A stretch of 46,428 nt of DNA, from the NCBI RefSeq assembly GCF_019042275.1, contig NZ_JAHQCW010000046.1, positions 1-46,428 on the forward strand, given 5' to 3'. The position numbers and the translations under genes were made by a program. Within the stretch, counting starts at the first letter, position 1, and every line of letters begins with the position of its first letter. Below, piece after piece: positions 1 to 7,691 of this stretch. The notes beneath the pieces were generated by a model. The model made no database searches, had not been told where the DNA came from, and saw nothing but the letters and a program-made list of their open reading frames with translations. This stretch comes from Diplocloster agilis. GTDB lineage: Bacteria; Bacillota; Clostridia; Lachnospirales; Lachnospiraceae.

Positions 1-215
1 GAACCGAGCCTATTCACCAGGAACACGTGATGTGTTCCCGGTTCAGAGGCTCTTGCCCGTCGGACGTGAAGTCCGCCGGTCATCCTGAACCCGGCTTTTT
101 GATTCCACTAAGCGGGAGCTCAGCCGCCCTATGCGCTCCCGGGGAGACACAAAGGAATCCGGCCATCCGGAGCATCCCGGCCCTTAAACAGCGGGCATAC
201 CCAATCCCGAGGAAG
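1..215. repeat. Dispersed palindromic repeat, family 2, left-end copy
   Basis: Bases 120-215 match, in inverted orientation, the repeat at 4286-4479. Shared blocks include CTCCCGGGGAGACACAAA, GGAATCCGG and GCGGGCATACCCAATCC-like sequence, and the tip AGCCGCCCTATGC (122-134) is the reverse complement of the 4333-4479 hairpin loop. Bases 1-44 recur exactly at 46385-46428, and the 43-82 segment recurs inverted near 46168-46207. The first 44 bases contain a small hairpin, GGAACAC-GTGAT-GTGTTCC. A weak open frame here is a by-product of the repeat. Confidence 0.85.
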
Positions 216-248
216 AACCGGGTGCGGGGAATAAGGCTTTTTTTCTTG

Positions 249-277
249 CACCAATTCCCGTCCCTTCGCATAAACTA
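249..277 (+). promoter_or_regulatory. Sigma-K-like sporulation promoter of the amidase
   Basis: CACC at 249-252, sixteen bases, then CATAAACTA at 269-277. This matches the mother-cell sigma-K consensus (mACm, N16-17, CATAnnnTA) at every conserved position. It lies 35 bases before the TTG start of a CwlC-like amidase, whose Bacillus counterpart is known to be sigma-K dependent. The pattern is seen directly; its use in vivo is inferred. Confidence 0.6.
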
Positions 278-311
278 GACTATATGAGTATAGATATGGG
301 AGGAGAACTAA

Positions 312-1070
312 TTGGCGAAAGTCGTAATTGACGCGGGGCATGGCGGCAGTAATCCCGGGGCGACCTATCAGGGCAGGCAGGAAAAAACGGATGCCCTGAA
401 TCTTGCCCTTGCCGTAGGAAAAATCCTGGAAGATCACGGTGTAAATGTAATATATACAAGAACAGAAGACATTACCCAAAGTCCGGGGCAAAAAGCGCGG
501 ATTGCGAATCAGGAGGGAGCGGATCTTTTTGTCTCCATACATCGCAATTCCAGCCCGAACCCGAATCAATATGAGGGTGTTGAGACGCTGGTATATGACG
601 ATTCAGGGTTGAAGGCACAGATGGCCCGGAATATTAACCGGGAGCTGAGCCAGTTGGGATTTCGGAACATAGGGGTGAGCGAACGGCCGAACCTGATCGT
701 GCTGAACAGCACGCAGATGCCTTCTTTGCTGGTAGAAGCCGGGTTCATTAATAGTGACAAGGACAACGCGATATTTGACGCCCAGTTTGACCGGCTGGCG
801 CAGGCGATTGCCAATGGGATTTTGCAGACGCTTCCGCCTGAGGAGATTACAGTTCCCAGGTATTACCGGGTACAGGTTGGAATTTTCCGGAACCGGAATA
901 ATGCGGAGAATTTGTTGGACCGGCTGCAGATGGAAGGGTATCCGGCATTTATGATCCAGGAGGGAGGAAACTATATCGTACAAGTGGGCGCGTTTTCCCA
1001 GCTGGATAATGCGGTTAAGATGGAAAACAGGCTTCGCAATGCGGGGTACAGCACGCTGATTACCCTGTAG
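312..1070 (+). CDS. N-acetylmuramoyl-L-alanine amidase with SPOR domain (CwlC-like)
   Basis: Zinc amidase that cuts the bond between MurNAc and the stem peptide of peptidoglycan. Amidase_3 domain spans residues 2-178, with the usual zinc and catalytic residues: H10 (DAGHGG), E24 (RQEKT), H77 (SIHRN) and E142 (LVEAGF). A SPOR peptidoglycan-binding domain fills residues 183-252. The TTG start at 312 follows AGGAGAA and leaves no signal peptide: the catalytic domain begins at residue 2. That architecture and length (252 aa) are those of Bacillus CwlC, a mother-cell-lysis enzyme released when the sporangium breaks. The upstream sigma-K-like promoter supports that role. It is monocistronic, closed by a strong terminator. 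Family call is certain; the sporulation role is inference. Confidence 0.93.
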   Translation: MAKVVIDAGHGGSNPGATYQGRQEKTDALNLALAVGKILEDHGVNVIYTRTEDITQSPGQKARIANQEGADLFVSIHRNSSPNPNQYEGVETLVYDDSGLKAQMARNINRELSQLGFRNIGVSERPNLIVLNSTQMPSLLVEAGFINSDKDNAIFDAQFDRLAQAIANGILQTLPPEEITVPRYYRVQVGIFRNRNNAENLLDRLQMEGYPAFMIQEGGNYIVQVGAFSQLDNAVKMENRLRNAGYSTLITL

Positions 1071-1083
1071 CAGAGAATGTCGA

Positions 1084-1128
1084 AATTAGTCGATGGTGTC
1101 GAAAAGCAACTGTCGACTAATTTTTTTT
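1084..1128 (+). terminator. Rho-independent terminator after the amidase
   Basis: AATTAGTCGA (1084-1093) pairs with TCGACTAATT (1113-1122), followed by an uninterrupted T run to 1128. It closes the amidase unit. Confidence 0.9.
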
Positions 1129-1148
1129 GACAAATTTCTTTAAATGTA

Positions 1149-1177
1149 TTTACAAAACAACAAAAATTGTATATGAT
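1149..1177 (+). promoter_or_regulatory. Sigma-A-type promoter of the Tad-like operon
   Basis: TTTACA at 1149-1154, seventeen bases, TATGAT at 1172-1177. Each hexamer differs from consensus by one base. It lies just after the terminator of the preceding gene and is the only good promoter before the three-gene operon starting at 1379. Confidence 0.65.
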
Positions 1178-1179
1178 AG

Positions 1180-1378
1180 TTACATCTAAAGTGTCTTGCT
1201 AAAGTCTTTCAATGATTCCCAACGCAAACTTAAATGAAGACCAGGGTTCTGCTATAAAAAGGTGATTCTGTACAGTCAGAAGAGCTTCTATTTTGCTGCC
1301 GGCCGGTAACACGGCCGGGGTCCATCCGTGCTGTTCAGTTGGGCAAAGCGGAATAAAATTAGTAGAGGGGGGATTTTT
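1180..1378 (+). other. Long untranslated leader with a GC-rich hairpin
   Basis: About 200 nt separate the promoter from the first start codon. The stretch holds a GC stem, GCCGGCCG / CGGCCGGG, around 1299-1320, with no T run after it. I could not match it to any riboswitch consensus I know, including the cyclic-di-GMP classes, so it is described only as a structured leader. Confidence 0.4.
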
Positions 1379-2077
1379 GTGCTTATTACAAAGAAAATAG
1401 GCTTTCTTGGTGTTCAAAAACATGATATCTGTATTTATCTCGGACGTGTGATCCATCAGTTGGGGCATCGGGTGTTAACCGTGGATAATTCCGCGGAGCA
1501 GGAGCTAAAATATTGTATTCCCATGCCTGAATTACCCGGTCAGAGCTTTATATTGCAGGGGGTGGAATATGGTTTCCGGATTCCTATGGACAGCGTCGAC
1601 ATTTCGGGATATGATTATGTGTTTGAGGACCTGGGAAAGTGGGACCCCGGACAGCAGGCCGGATATGATGAGACCTATCTGGTGACGGACCCGCAGAAAC
1701 TGAATATGGAACAATGCAGATACCTTTTGCGGAAATTGCAGAATCCGGTAAATCTTGTTGTAAGAGATATGTGCGCCCATAAAATCCAGGAAGAATGTGT
1801 GAGACATTTCTTTGAGCAGGAGATAGCGAAAATAAGGAATCTATATATGATTGATCAGGACATATTAGATTATGAATATCGGATACAAATGCAGTACGAG
1901 CCATGCCGGGAATTCGGTGAGATATCGGCCGGCATGGAAAAAACGATTCTGCGTATGGCGCAGAACATCACAGCGGGAAGCTGGATGGATATTATGTATG
2001 CCTACCGCGCCGCAAGGAGGGGGGAGCTGTTTGATCATTGTTTTCTGGAGTCCGATTCCGGATATACCTGCCGGTGA
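1379..2077 (+). CDS. CpaE-like Rossmann protein without Walker A (Tad-type operon, first gene)
   Basis: Cytoplasmic protein of 232 aa starting at GTG 1379. The start was chosen because AGAGGGGGG ends seven bases earlier and the sequence then begins with the hydrophobic strand ITKKIGFLGV; an upstream in-frame start would add 17 unlikely residues. The amino end resembles the first beta strand and helix of MinD/CpaE-type ATPases, but the loop after it (GVQKHDICIYLGR) has no GK[ST], so nucleotide binding is doubtful. No membrane segment or signal is visible. It overlaps the next gene by 47 bases, implying translational coupling. Small proteins like this accompany clostridial Tad/Flp pilus genes; here the rest of the pilus is absent. 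Function unknown. Confidence 0.6.
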   Translation: MLITKKIGFLGVQKHDICIYLGRVIHQLGHRVLTVDNSAEQELKYCIPMPELPGQSFILQGVEYGFRIPMDSVDISGYDYVFEDLGKWDPGQQAGYDETYLVTDPQKLNMEQCRYLLRKLQNPVNLVVRDMCAHKIQEECVRHFFEQEIAKIRNLYMIDQDILDYEYRIQMQYEPCREFGEISAGMEKTILRMAQNITAGSWMDIMYAYRAARRGELFDHCFLESDSGYTCR

Positions 2078-2735
2078 TAATATGCTTTGTATTGGGATGA
2101 TGGCAGCTATAAAATATGGAAAAAAAGTATGCCTGATCCATAAGAATCAGGTTGCTCCGGTCAGGCGGACGAAAGAGATTCACCTGATGTCCATATGGAA
2201 AGACAGAATTTACTATCCGGGCATTGCCGAAGAATTCGAAGAGAAGATGACGGACAGGGAAAGAAACCGCAGATGGATTCAACAGGATTCCTGTGTACCC
2301 TATCTGAAACAGATCGAAAAGAAGGTGGACCTGGTATTTCTGGATGCGGGGCCTGTTAAAGACAACAAGCTTAAGCGGATCTTCCAGGCGGCGGATGTAA
2401 TTACTGTTAACCTTTGGCAAAACTACAATGCCCTGGACCGGTTTTTTAAATGCAGACAGATTTATTCACACAAATATCTGTATGTGTGGGACCGTTATGA
2501 TGAAGATTCCACTTGCAACGCCAGCTATATACATAATATTTACAGGGTCAGCCGGGAACACTTTGGCGTGATCCTATATAACCCGGAATTTGAAAAAGCG
2601 GTGTCTGAGCTTAATGTTCTTGGTTTTTTGCTCAATAACCATGATGGCGGTCAAACCTGCAGAAATGAGCTTTTTATGTTGGAAGTTTTAAAAACTACCC
2701 AGATGGTATTGAGAAAGGCAGGTATGATTGAGTAA
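2031..2735 (+). CDS. CpaE/MinD-like protein with degenerate P-loop
   Basis: I place the start at TTG 2031, preceded by AAGGAGG (2014-2020), giving 234 aa beginning LIIVFWSPIPDIPAGDNM. VFWSP followed by a loop and then NM is the layout of CpaE-type pilus ATPases, where the loop would read GGxGKTT. Here the lysine and threonines are gone, so Walker A is lost. A Walker-B/switch-like strand VDLVFLDAGP follows near residue 100. The start lies inside the previous gene and the stop overlaps the next by 8 bases, so the three form a tight operon. In Tad systems CpaE places the machinery at a cell site; without partners the role is unclear. An ATG at 2082 is an alternative start but would delete the first strand. 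Confidence 0.6.
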   Translation: MIIVFWSPIPDIPAGDNMLCIGMMAAIKYGKKVCLIHKNQVAPVRRTKEIHLMSIWKDRIYYPGIAEEFEEKMTDRERNRRWIQQDSCVPYLKQIEKKVDLVFLDAGPVKDNKLKRIFQAADVITVNLWQNYNALDRFFKCRQIYSHKYLYVWDRYDEDSTCNASYIHNIYRVSREHFGVILYNPEFEKAVSELNVLGFLLNNHDGGQTCRNELFMLEVLKTTQMVLRKAGMIE

Positions 2736-3579
2736 TCAGATTCATACGAATCAGGATATTCAGAATATGGAAGAATTGAAGGAGGGGATTTGCCTTAGAA
2801 TTCATAATTTCCTGGTGATGAAAAGTGAGGATGGGAATCCTGATGATTTGAAAAATAAGATGAGGGAGGACTTTAAGATAAGGCTGCGTTGGGCATTAAA
2901 GGAATGTGGGGGTGGAAATGCGCAGGCCAGGAATCTGGTCAGGGAATATATAAGGAAGATTCTTTTAGATGATTATAAAATCAGGTCAGACACTCTGGAT
3001 AAGCTTATTTTGTTTCAGGAACCGGCCAATTTAACTGTATTGGACCGTTTTGAAATTCTGCTTTATCAGTTTCACCTGGAATCCGGGACAGAAGGGTTGG
3101 AGAAATTGCTCCGCCGCTGCAGCCCGGAGTATTATAGCCGCCGTGACAAAGAGTACTTCGATATAACCGCTCAGGATATAGACAAAATCTTTTTAAAAGA
3201 AAGAGTATCACTGAACTATATGGACAAGCTGCAGATTTTAACACAGCGCATCTTCGAAGAATCCCTGGGATGGGGATGTGCGGATGTACTGGGGCACATG
3301 CGGATATCCGGCCTGATGGCCGGCACCGTGCCGGGGGAAGAAAAAATTCATGTCTGGGCGGAGACAAAAGGCCGGACCTTCCGGTTCCCTTTTCTTCAGA
3401 TGGAACCAAAGGAACTGGAAACCATATGTAAAAGGATACGAAAGAGCATCGAAGATGGGAGTGGGAGATTTTTGAAGGAGCTGCCGGATCACACAAGCAT
3501 TACGGTAAAAGGTCCCCCAGATGGCGAAGACTGGATGTTTTTTATCCACAGAGCCGATTACTTCTTGTCAGAAAAATAG
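2728..3579 (+). CDS. CpaF/GspE amino-terminal half, ATPase domain missing
   Basis: 283 aa from TTG 2728. Residues from about 150 on (QDIDKIFLKERVSLNYMDKLQ, then GWGCADVL) look like the amino-terminal and linker parts of CpaF, the hexameric secretion ATPase of Tad pili. The last 50 residues (SITVKGPPDGEDWMFFIHR) align in kind with the CpaF segment reading R-x-T-V-x-R-P-P-F-x-E-S-W-x-F-F-x-R-K, which normally comes just before the Walker A domain. The frame then stops, and no Walker A or B continues it in any frame before the next gene. It is therefore either a truncated relic or a protein that has kept only the amino-terminal module. The intact frame and the couplings favour a functioning, repurposed protein, but this is not proven. 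Confidence 0.6.
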   Translation: MSNQIHTNQDIQNMEELKEGICLRIHNFLVMKSEDGNPDDLKNKMREDFKIRLRWALKECGGGNAQARNLVREYIRKILLDDYKIRSDTLDKLILFQEPANLTVLDRFEILLYQFHLESGTEGLEKLLRRCSPEYYSRRDKEYFDITAQDIDKIFLKERVSLNYMDKLQILTQRIFEESLGWGCADVLGHMRISGLMAGTVPGEEKIHVWAETKGRTFRFPFLQMEPKELETICKRIRKSIEDGSGRFLKELPDHTSITVKGPPDGEDWMFFIHRADYFLSEK

Positions 3580-3642
3580 CAGTGTGGTAAAGTATATTAT
3601 TATTTATGGTTCATTTATGACGAACGAGTGAGGTAATGGATA

Positions 3643-4242
3643 ATGACATCGGAAAATATGCAAACCACAGTGCAGCTAAGTGAAGAGGAGGAGAATTTTT
3701 GCCGTTCCTACCGTGAGGATCTGGATGCTGTACAACCGGAAGCGCCCGGAGAAAAGAAGGCGCTCTTTGCCAAACTGTCCCAGGGGGATACGCTGGCCAA
3801 GGGAAGGCTTACAGAGTTATATCTCGCCACTGTCCTTGAGACGGCTATGGAGTATGCGGGCCAGGGAGTTATGCTGAGCGACCTGGTACAGGAAGGAAAT
3901 ATCGCGTTGATGCTTTCTTTGGAATCCCTTAATGCAGAATCACCGGATATGGGACAGGATGTCTGTGAAGAACAGGTGTGTGCGGCCATCCGCAGTTCCA
4001 TGCAGGAAACGTTGGAGGAGCAGGAATTACTGAAAAGTGCAAATGACACGATCGTTACAAAGGTAAACCTGATCAGTCAGGGGGTCAGCAATCTAACAGA
4101 AGAACTGGACCGGAAAGTGACGGTAGAAGAACTGGCTGCTTATCTGAATATGCCGGAGGACGAGGTGGCGGATATCCTGCGGCTGGCGGGAGAGGGAATC
4201 GAAGTAGAGGGGAATCATCATGACCATCATCACGGCCATTAA
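3643..4242 (+). CDS. Sigma-70-like protein, regions 2 and 3 only
   Basis: 199 aa. Residues 55-95 (LTELYLATVLETAMEY, then LSDLVQEGNIALM) match sigma region 2 as found in full sigma factors (x-LVxxHLRLVxxIAxxY, then DLIQEGNIGLM). Residues 145-185 (SNLTEELDRKVTVEELAAYLNMPEDEV) match region 3. Region 4, which reads the -35 box, is absent; the protein ends in a histidine-rich tail (HHDHHHGH). It may therefore be a partial sigma factor or anti-sigma-like decoy rather than a promoter-specific factor; the tail could bind metal. It stands 63 bases after the Tad-like operon and ends before a giant hairpin. The start ATG 3643 has only a weak ribosome site (GAGGTAA). Confidence 0.65.
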   Translation: MTSENMQTTVQLSEEEENFCRSYREDLDAVQPEAPGEKKALFAKLSQGDTLAKGRLTELYLATVLETAMEYAGQGVMLSDLVQEGNIALMLSLESLNAESPDMGQDVCEEQVCAAIRSSMQETLEEQELLKSANDTIVTKVNLISQGVSNLTEELDRKVTVEELAAYLNMPEDEVADILRLAGEGIEVEGNHHDHHHGH

Positions 4243-4285
4243 GAGTCTGTGAGCTGTTAGAAGTCAGGCAGATAAAAGGGATGCA

Positions 4286-4479
4286 TCCGGACGATGGTTC
4301 TTCCTCGGGTTTGGGTATGCCCGCTACTTAAGGGCCGGTGTGTGTCGGTGTCCCGGAATGCTCCGTGCAGCCGGATTCTTTTGTGTCTCCCCGGGAGTGC
4401 ATAGGGCGGCTGTGCTCCCGGGGAGACACAAAAGAATCCGGCTGCACGGAGCATTCCGGGACACCGACGCACACCGGCC
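4286..4479. repeat. Giant hairpin, palindromic repeat family 2
   Basis: Bases 4333-4397 and 4415-4479 are 65-nt inverted arms with a single difference that still pairs as G-T. The 17-nt loop contains GCATAGGGCGGCT. The flank 4286-4332 (GGTTCTTCCTCGGG, then TATGCCCGC) is also shared with the left-end copy. It lies between the convergent sigma-like and CNNM genes, where it could end transcription from both sides. Confidence 0.92.
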
Positions 4480-4491
4480 CATTTCCTGTCT

Positions 4492-5763
4492 TTATTTCGT
4501 TTCGGTATCCTCAGGCTCCGGAAGATAGATGTGAACCTTGTCGATCCTGTTTTTGTCCACGGCGTCGACACAAAGACGGATACCATTCTCCGTACGGACA
4601 GATTCGCCTGTCTTAGGGAGATGATCCAGCTGTTCGATGATAAAGCCGCCGATGGAATCATAATCCTCAGAATCCAGACCCAGATGCAAAACGTCTTCCA
4701 GGTCATCCAGCTTCATATGACCGTCTACGACATACTCCGTATCGCTGATCATCTGCAGCGCGTCCTCTTCATCCATATCGTATTCATCCCGGATTTCTCC
4801 TACGATCTCCTCTAACAGGTCTTCCAGAGTAATCAGCCCTGCCGTGGCTCCGTATTCGTCCAGGACGATGGTCACATTTTTTGAGGAATTCCGCATTTCC
4901 AGCATCAATTCTGAGGTTTTCTTATATTCATAGGTATAATAAGGCTCTCTTAGCAATTCCCGGATATTAAAATGTTCCTTGTCACAGAGCAGGAGGTCCT
5001 TCACATTCAAAATACCGATCACATCGTCTGTATTCTCCTCATAAACCGGTAACCTGGTGTATAAATCTTCCCGGAAAGTATCGATAATTTCCTCATACGT
5101 ACTGTTTACATCGACAGCGGTCACATCAATTCTGGGAATCATGACATCCTTTGCGAAGGAATCGCCGAAATCAAATACGTTGTGAATCATCTGGTGTTCT
5201 TCCGTCTCTATAACCCCGTCCTCATGGCTGACGTCTACAATCGTGCGAAGCTCCGTCTCTGTCATTGTATTGTTCCTGGAATTGGGATCGATCCTTAATA
5301 AAAGCAAAAATCCCAGTGCCAGCTTGTTCACAATGAAAATAACCGGGGTCAGAAGCTTCATCAGCAGATAGATAATTCCGGAATAAGCAAGGGACAGATT
5401 TTCGGCAAATATCGTGGCCAGAGTTTTTGGTGAAATCTCGCCAAATACCAGGATCAGCAGGGTCAATATACCCGTTGCAAGCCCGGCGCCGGCGTTTCCC
5501 CATAACTTCGTGGCCAACAGTGTAGCCATGGAAGATGCGGAAAGGTTGACTATATTATTTCCGATTAAAACGGCGCTCAGCATCTTACCGGAATCTTCCG
5601 TTATTTTTAATACCCGGATTGCCCGCTTATCGCCCTCCTCGGCAAGAGTGCGGATGCGGATTTTGTTGACAGTGGTAAGGGCTGTCTCGGCCGATGAAAA
5701 GAATGCGGACAGCATAAGCAATACTAATAGGATTACGAGCTGTATCGCGTCACTTGAATCCAA
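4492..5763 (-). CDS. CNNM/CBS/CorC membrane protein (hemolysin C family)
   Basis: 423 aa membrane protein of the CNNM type, linked in known members to magnesium or cobalt efflux; the old name hemolysin is historical. Residues 8-190 form the CNNM transmembrane domain, with four hydrophobic spans and the SSAETALT helix near residue 24. Two CBS domains occupy about 205-320 (IPRIDVTAVDVNSTYEEI, then TIVLDEYGATAGLITLEDLLEEIVGEI). The CorC_HlyC domain fills 335-415 (YVVDGHMKLDDLEDVLHL). Start ATG 5763 has AAGAGGAG upstream on the minus strand. The downstream side is the 4333-4479 hairpin. Length and domains are complete. Ion specificity cannot be read from sequence. Confidence 0.93.
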   Translation of the reverse strand: MDSSDAIQLVILLVLLMLSAFFSSAETALTTVNKIRIRTLAEEGDKRAIRVLKITEDSGKMLSAVLIGNNIVNLSASSMATLLATKLWGNAGAGLATGILTLLILVFGEISPKTLATIFAENLSLAYSGIIYLLMKLLTPVIFIVNKLALGFLLLLRIDPNSRNNTMTETELRTIVDVSHEDGVIETEEHQMIHNVFDFGDSFAKDVMIPRIDVTAVDVNSTYEEIIDTFREDLYTRLPVYEENTDDVIGILNVKDLLLCDKEHFNIRELLREPYYTYEYKKTSELMLEMRNSSKNVTIVLDEYGATAGLITLEDLLEEIVGEIRDEYDMDEEDALQMISDTEYVVDGHMKLDDLEDVLHLGLDSEDYDSIGGFIIEQLDHLPKTGESVRTENGIRLCVDAVDKNRIDKVHIYLPEPEDTETK

Positions 5764-5903
5764 TGAATTCTCAACTCCTCTTAATGATTACAATAATTAA
5801 CATCTATTCCAAAATATACATTATTTTCGGACAGATTGCAAGTTATAGTCATAGTTCCGGAAAACAGGAAATATATTATGTAATGTAGGGAGGGGGAAAA
5901 GGC

Positions 5904-6278
5904 ATGGAAAAAACCGCAAAAAAAGAAGTCAAGGTCATGACCATAATTAAAATTTTATTTGTTTCCTATATTATAACAGGAATTCTCTTATTGATTCTGG
6001 CATTGCTGCTTTACAAATTAGACCTGGGAGAAAATCAGGTGAATATCGGTGTGATCGCGATCTATCTGATCTCCTGTTTCGCCGGGGGATTCATCGCCGG
6101 AAAACGGACCGGCAGCAGAAAATTCCTCTGGGGAATGGTGGTCGGCGGTGCGTATTTTGCAATTCTGACTATTATCACCCTGGCGTTAAATCATACGCTG
6201 CAGGGAGAAATCGGGAATTTCTTTACCACGCTGGTGCTGTGTATGGCCGGCGGGACGTTGGGTGGAATGCTGAGCTGA
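5904..6278 (+). CDS. TIGR04086-type four-helix membrane protein
   Basis: 124 aa with four hydrophobic segments (about residues 13-36, 44-66, 72-94 and 105-123), glycine-rich in the second and fourth helices (CFAGGFIAGKRTG, CMAGGTLGGMLS). This matches the small Firmicute membrane family TIGR04086, of unknown function, which in many Clostridia sits just upstream of the SCIFF peptide gene and secDF. Here scfA is 13.5 kb away, separated by the nucleoside island. Ribosome site GGGAGGGGG lies just before ATG 5904. A terminator follows, so it is transcribed alone. Confidence 0.85.
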   Translation: MEKTAKKEVKVMTIIKILFVSYIITGILLLILALLLYKLDLGENQVNIGVIAIYLISCFAGGFIAGKRTGSRKFLWGMVVGGAYFAILTIITLALNHTLQGEIGNFFTTLVLCMAGGTLGGMLS

Positions 6279-6300
6279 TTGGGTATTTAGATCTTAATTC

Positions 6301-6336
6301 GGCGCTATGTTACCCCTTGGGGTGCATGGCGTCTTT
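6301..6336 (+). terminator. Terminator after the TIGR04086-type gene
   Basis: The stem GGCGCTATG...ACCCC pairs with GGGGTGCATGGCGTC around a TT loop and is followed by TTTT. It isolates the small membrane protein from the nucleoside operon. Confidence 0.8.
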
Positions 6337-6382
6337 TAGTTTAAGAATATGGGACTGAAGAAGCGAAGTCAAGATTGTTCTA

Positions 6383-6391
6383 TGGTATAAT
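6383..6391 (+). promoter_or_regulatory. Extended -10 promoter of the nucleoside transporter operon
   Basis: TGGTATAAT is a perfect extended -10 box (TGn then TATAAT). No good -35 hexamer lies 17 bases upstream, as is usual for extended -10 promoters or ones needing an activator. It is about 95 bases before the binding-protein start. Confidence 0.5.
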
Positions 6392-6485
6392 AAAATCGTT
6401 TATTTCATTTCTTACTTAGCTTTTTTATAATGGGATTATCAAGATTGCAATCTAAGATAGAGAAATACAAAAAGGAGAAGGTAGC

Positions 6486-7601
6486 GTGAATAGAAAAATA
6501 TGGAGATATTTTGTGGTATTGGGAGTTATTGCAGGGATGCTGTTAGCGACGGCAGCTTGCTCAAAAGAAGGACAAGCCGGCGAAGTATCGACGACTGATC
6601 AGGGAAATGACGACAGTGCAGTTGGAGATGTCTCTGACGTAAAATTTGGACTGATTCTTCCAACAGAAGGCCTGGGAGATAAAAATTTCTGTGATATGGG
6701 TTATGAAGGGCTTTTGATGGCACAAAAGGATTTTGGGATTGAATTCACATATGCGGAGCCGAAATCGGTGAGTGATTATGAGGCGGCTTTTCGGATGTAT
6801 GCACAGAGCGGTGAGTATGAACTGATACTGGGGCTGGGATCCGGACAGAGCGATGCGATGACTACGGTAGCCAGCGAGTTCCCGGATCAGAAATTCGGGA
6901 TTGTTGATTCTCAAGTCGATATGAGTAATGTGAGCTGTTATTCTACGAAATGGCCGGAACAGACTTTTTTGTGCGGCGTCCTGGCAGGATTGGGTACCCT
7001 GGACGATCGGTTTGAGAAAGCAAATGAGGAAAATGTGGTGGGCGCCATTCTGGGCGCCGACTATCCAAGCCTGCGGTCCGGGGTTGTGGGATTTGAGGCG
7101 GGGGTTAAATATGTGAATCCTGAATGTGAAGTCCTTTCGGCCGTGGTAGGAGACTTTAATGACCCGGCCAAGGGGAAAGAAGTTGCTTTATCAATGTATA
7201 AAAGAGGTGCTGATTTCATCCAGCATATCGCGGGTGCTACTGGACTTGGATTATTCAGTGCAGCGAAAGAGGCGGACAGATACGCCATCGGCGTAGGGAA
7301 AAGCCAAAGTTATATTGAGCCGGATTATATTATTGCGACATCGGTGGGAAATGTACACTTGATGATTTATAACGAGATCAAAACTACCCTGGACGGCACC
7401 TGGGAACCCGGCGTTCACAACTGGGGAATTAAAGAGGATGCGGTAGGATTTTCCAATGAGGACTCTAATATCGCCATTCCGGACGACGTCCTGGCTGTTA
7501 TTGAGGAGATTAAGGGAAAAGTGTCCGGTGGAGAGATAGTCCCGCCTTCTACAGAGGAAGAACTGGAAGAATGGCTTTTACAGCATCAATACTCAAGATA
7601 A
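6486..7601 (+). CDS. BMP-family nucleoside-binding lipoprotein
   Basis: 371 aa substrate-binding lipoprotein of a nucleoside ABC importer (BMP/PnrA family, Pfam Bmp). The GTG start at 6486 follows AAAGGAGAAG. The signal peptide ends in a lipobox LLATAAC, with the lipidated cysteine at residue 25. The mature part begins with an acidic linker and then KFGLILPTEGLGDKNFCDMGYEG, typical of the first strand and ligand loop of BMP proteins; later PDQKFGIVDSQVD and GVGKSQSY-type stretches also fit. It is first in an operon with ATPase and two permeases, as in Bacillus NupNOPQ. Known family ligands are purine and pyrimidine nucleosides; the enzymes downstream suggest pyrimidine nucleosides. Confidence 0.92.
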   Translation: MNRKIWRYFVVLGVIAGMLLATAACSKEGQAGEVSTTDQGNDDSAVGDVSDVKFGLILPTEGLGDKNFCDMGYEGLLMAQKDFGIEFTYAEPKSVSDYEAAFRMYAQSGEYELILGLGSGQSDAMTTVASEFPDQKFGIVDSQVDMSNVSCYSTKWPEQTFLCGVLAGLGTLDDRFEKANEENVVGAILGADYPSLRSGVVGFEAGVKYVNPECEVLSAVVGDFNDPAKGKEVALSMYKRGADFIQHIAGATGLGLFSAAKEADRYAIGVGKSQSYIEPDYIIATSVGNVHLMIYNEIKTTLDGTWEPGVHNWGIKEDAVGFSNEDSNIAIPDDVLAVIEEIKGKVSGGEIVPPSTEEELEEWLLQHQYSR

Positions 7602-7632
7602 AGGCGGGGCAGAGATAGGCGGAAACGGGATG

Positions 7633-7655
7633 GGACTGTCGTTGTGCGGCAGTCC
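7633..7655 (+). other. Intercistronic hairpin between binding protein and ATPase
   Basis: GGACTGTCG pairs with CGGCAGTCC (one G-T pair) around TTGTG. There is no full T run, so it is more likely a partial terminator or an RNA stability element, which would favour expression of the binding protein over the ATPase. Confidence 0.6.
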
Positions 7656-7691
7656 ATCTTTATAAGTTCTTTACGGAAAGGGGCAGGACAA

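Noticed and set aside
1180-1378. Possible cyclic-di-GMP riboswitch in the Tad-like operon leader
   Set aside because: I looked for the conserved blocks of the known classes; they are not present. Only a GC hairpin can be supported.
4338-4616. Short open frames in and beyond the 4333-4479 hairpin
   Set aside because: They read the palindrome in both directions with similar peptides, the expected effect of an inverted repeat, and have no ribosome site.
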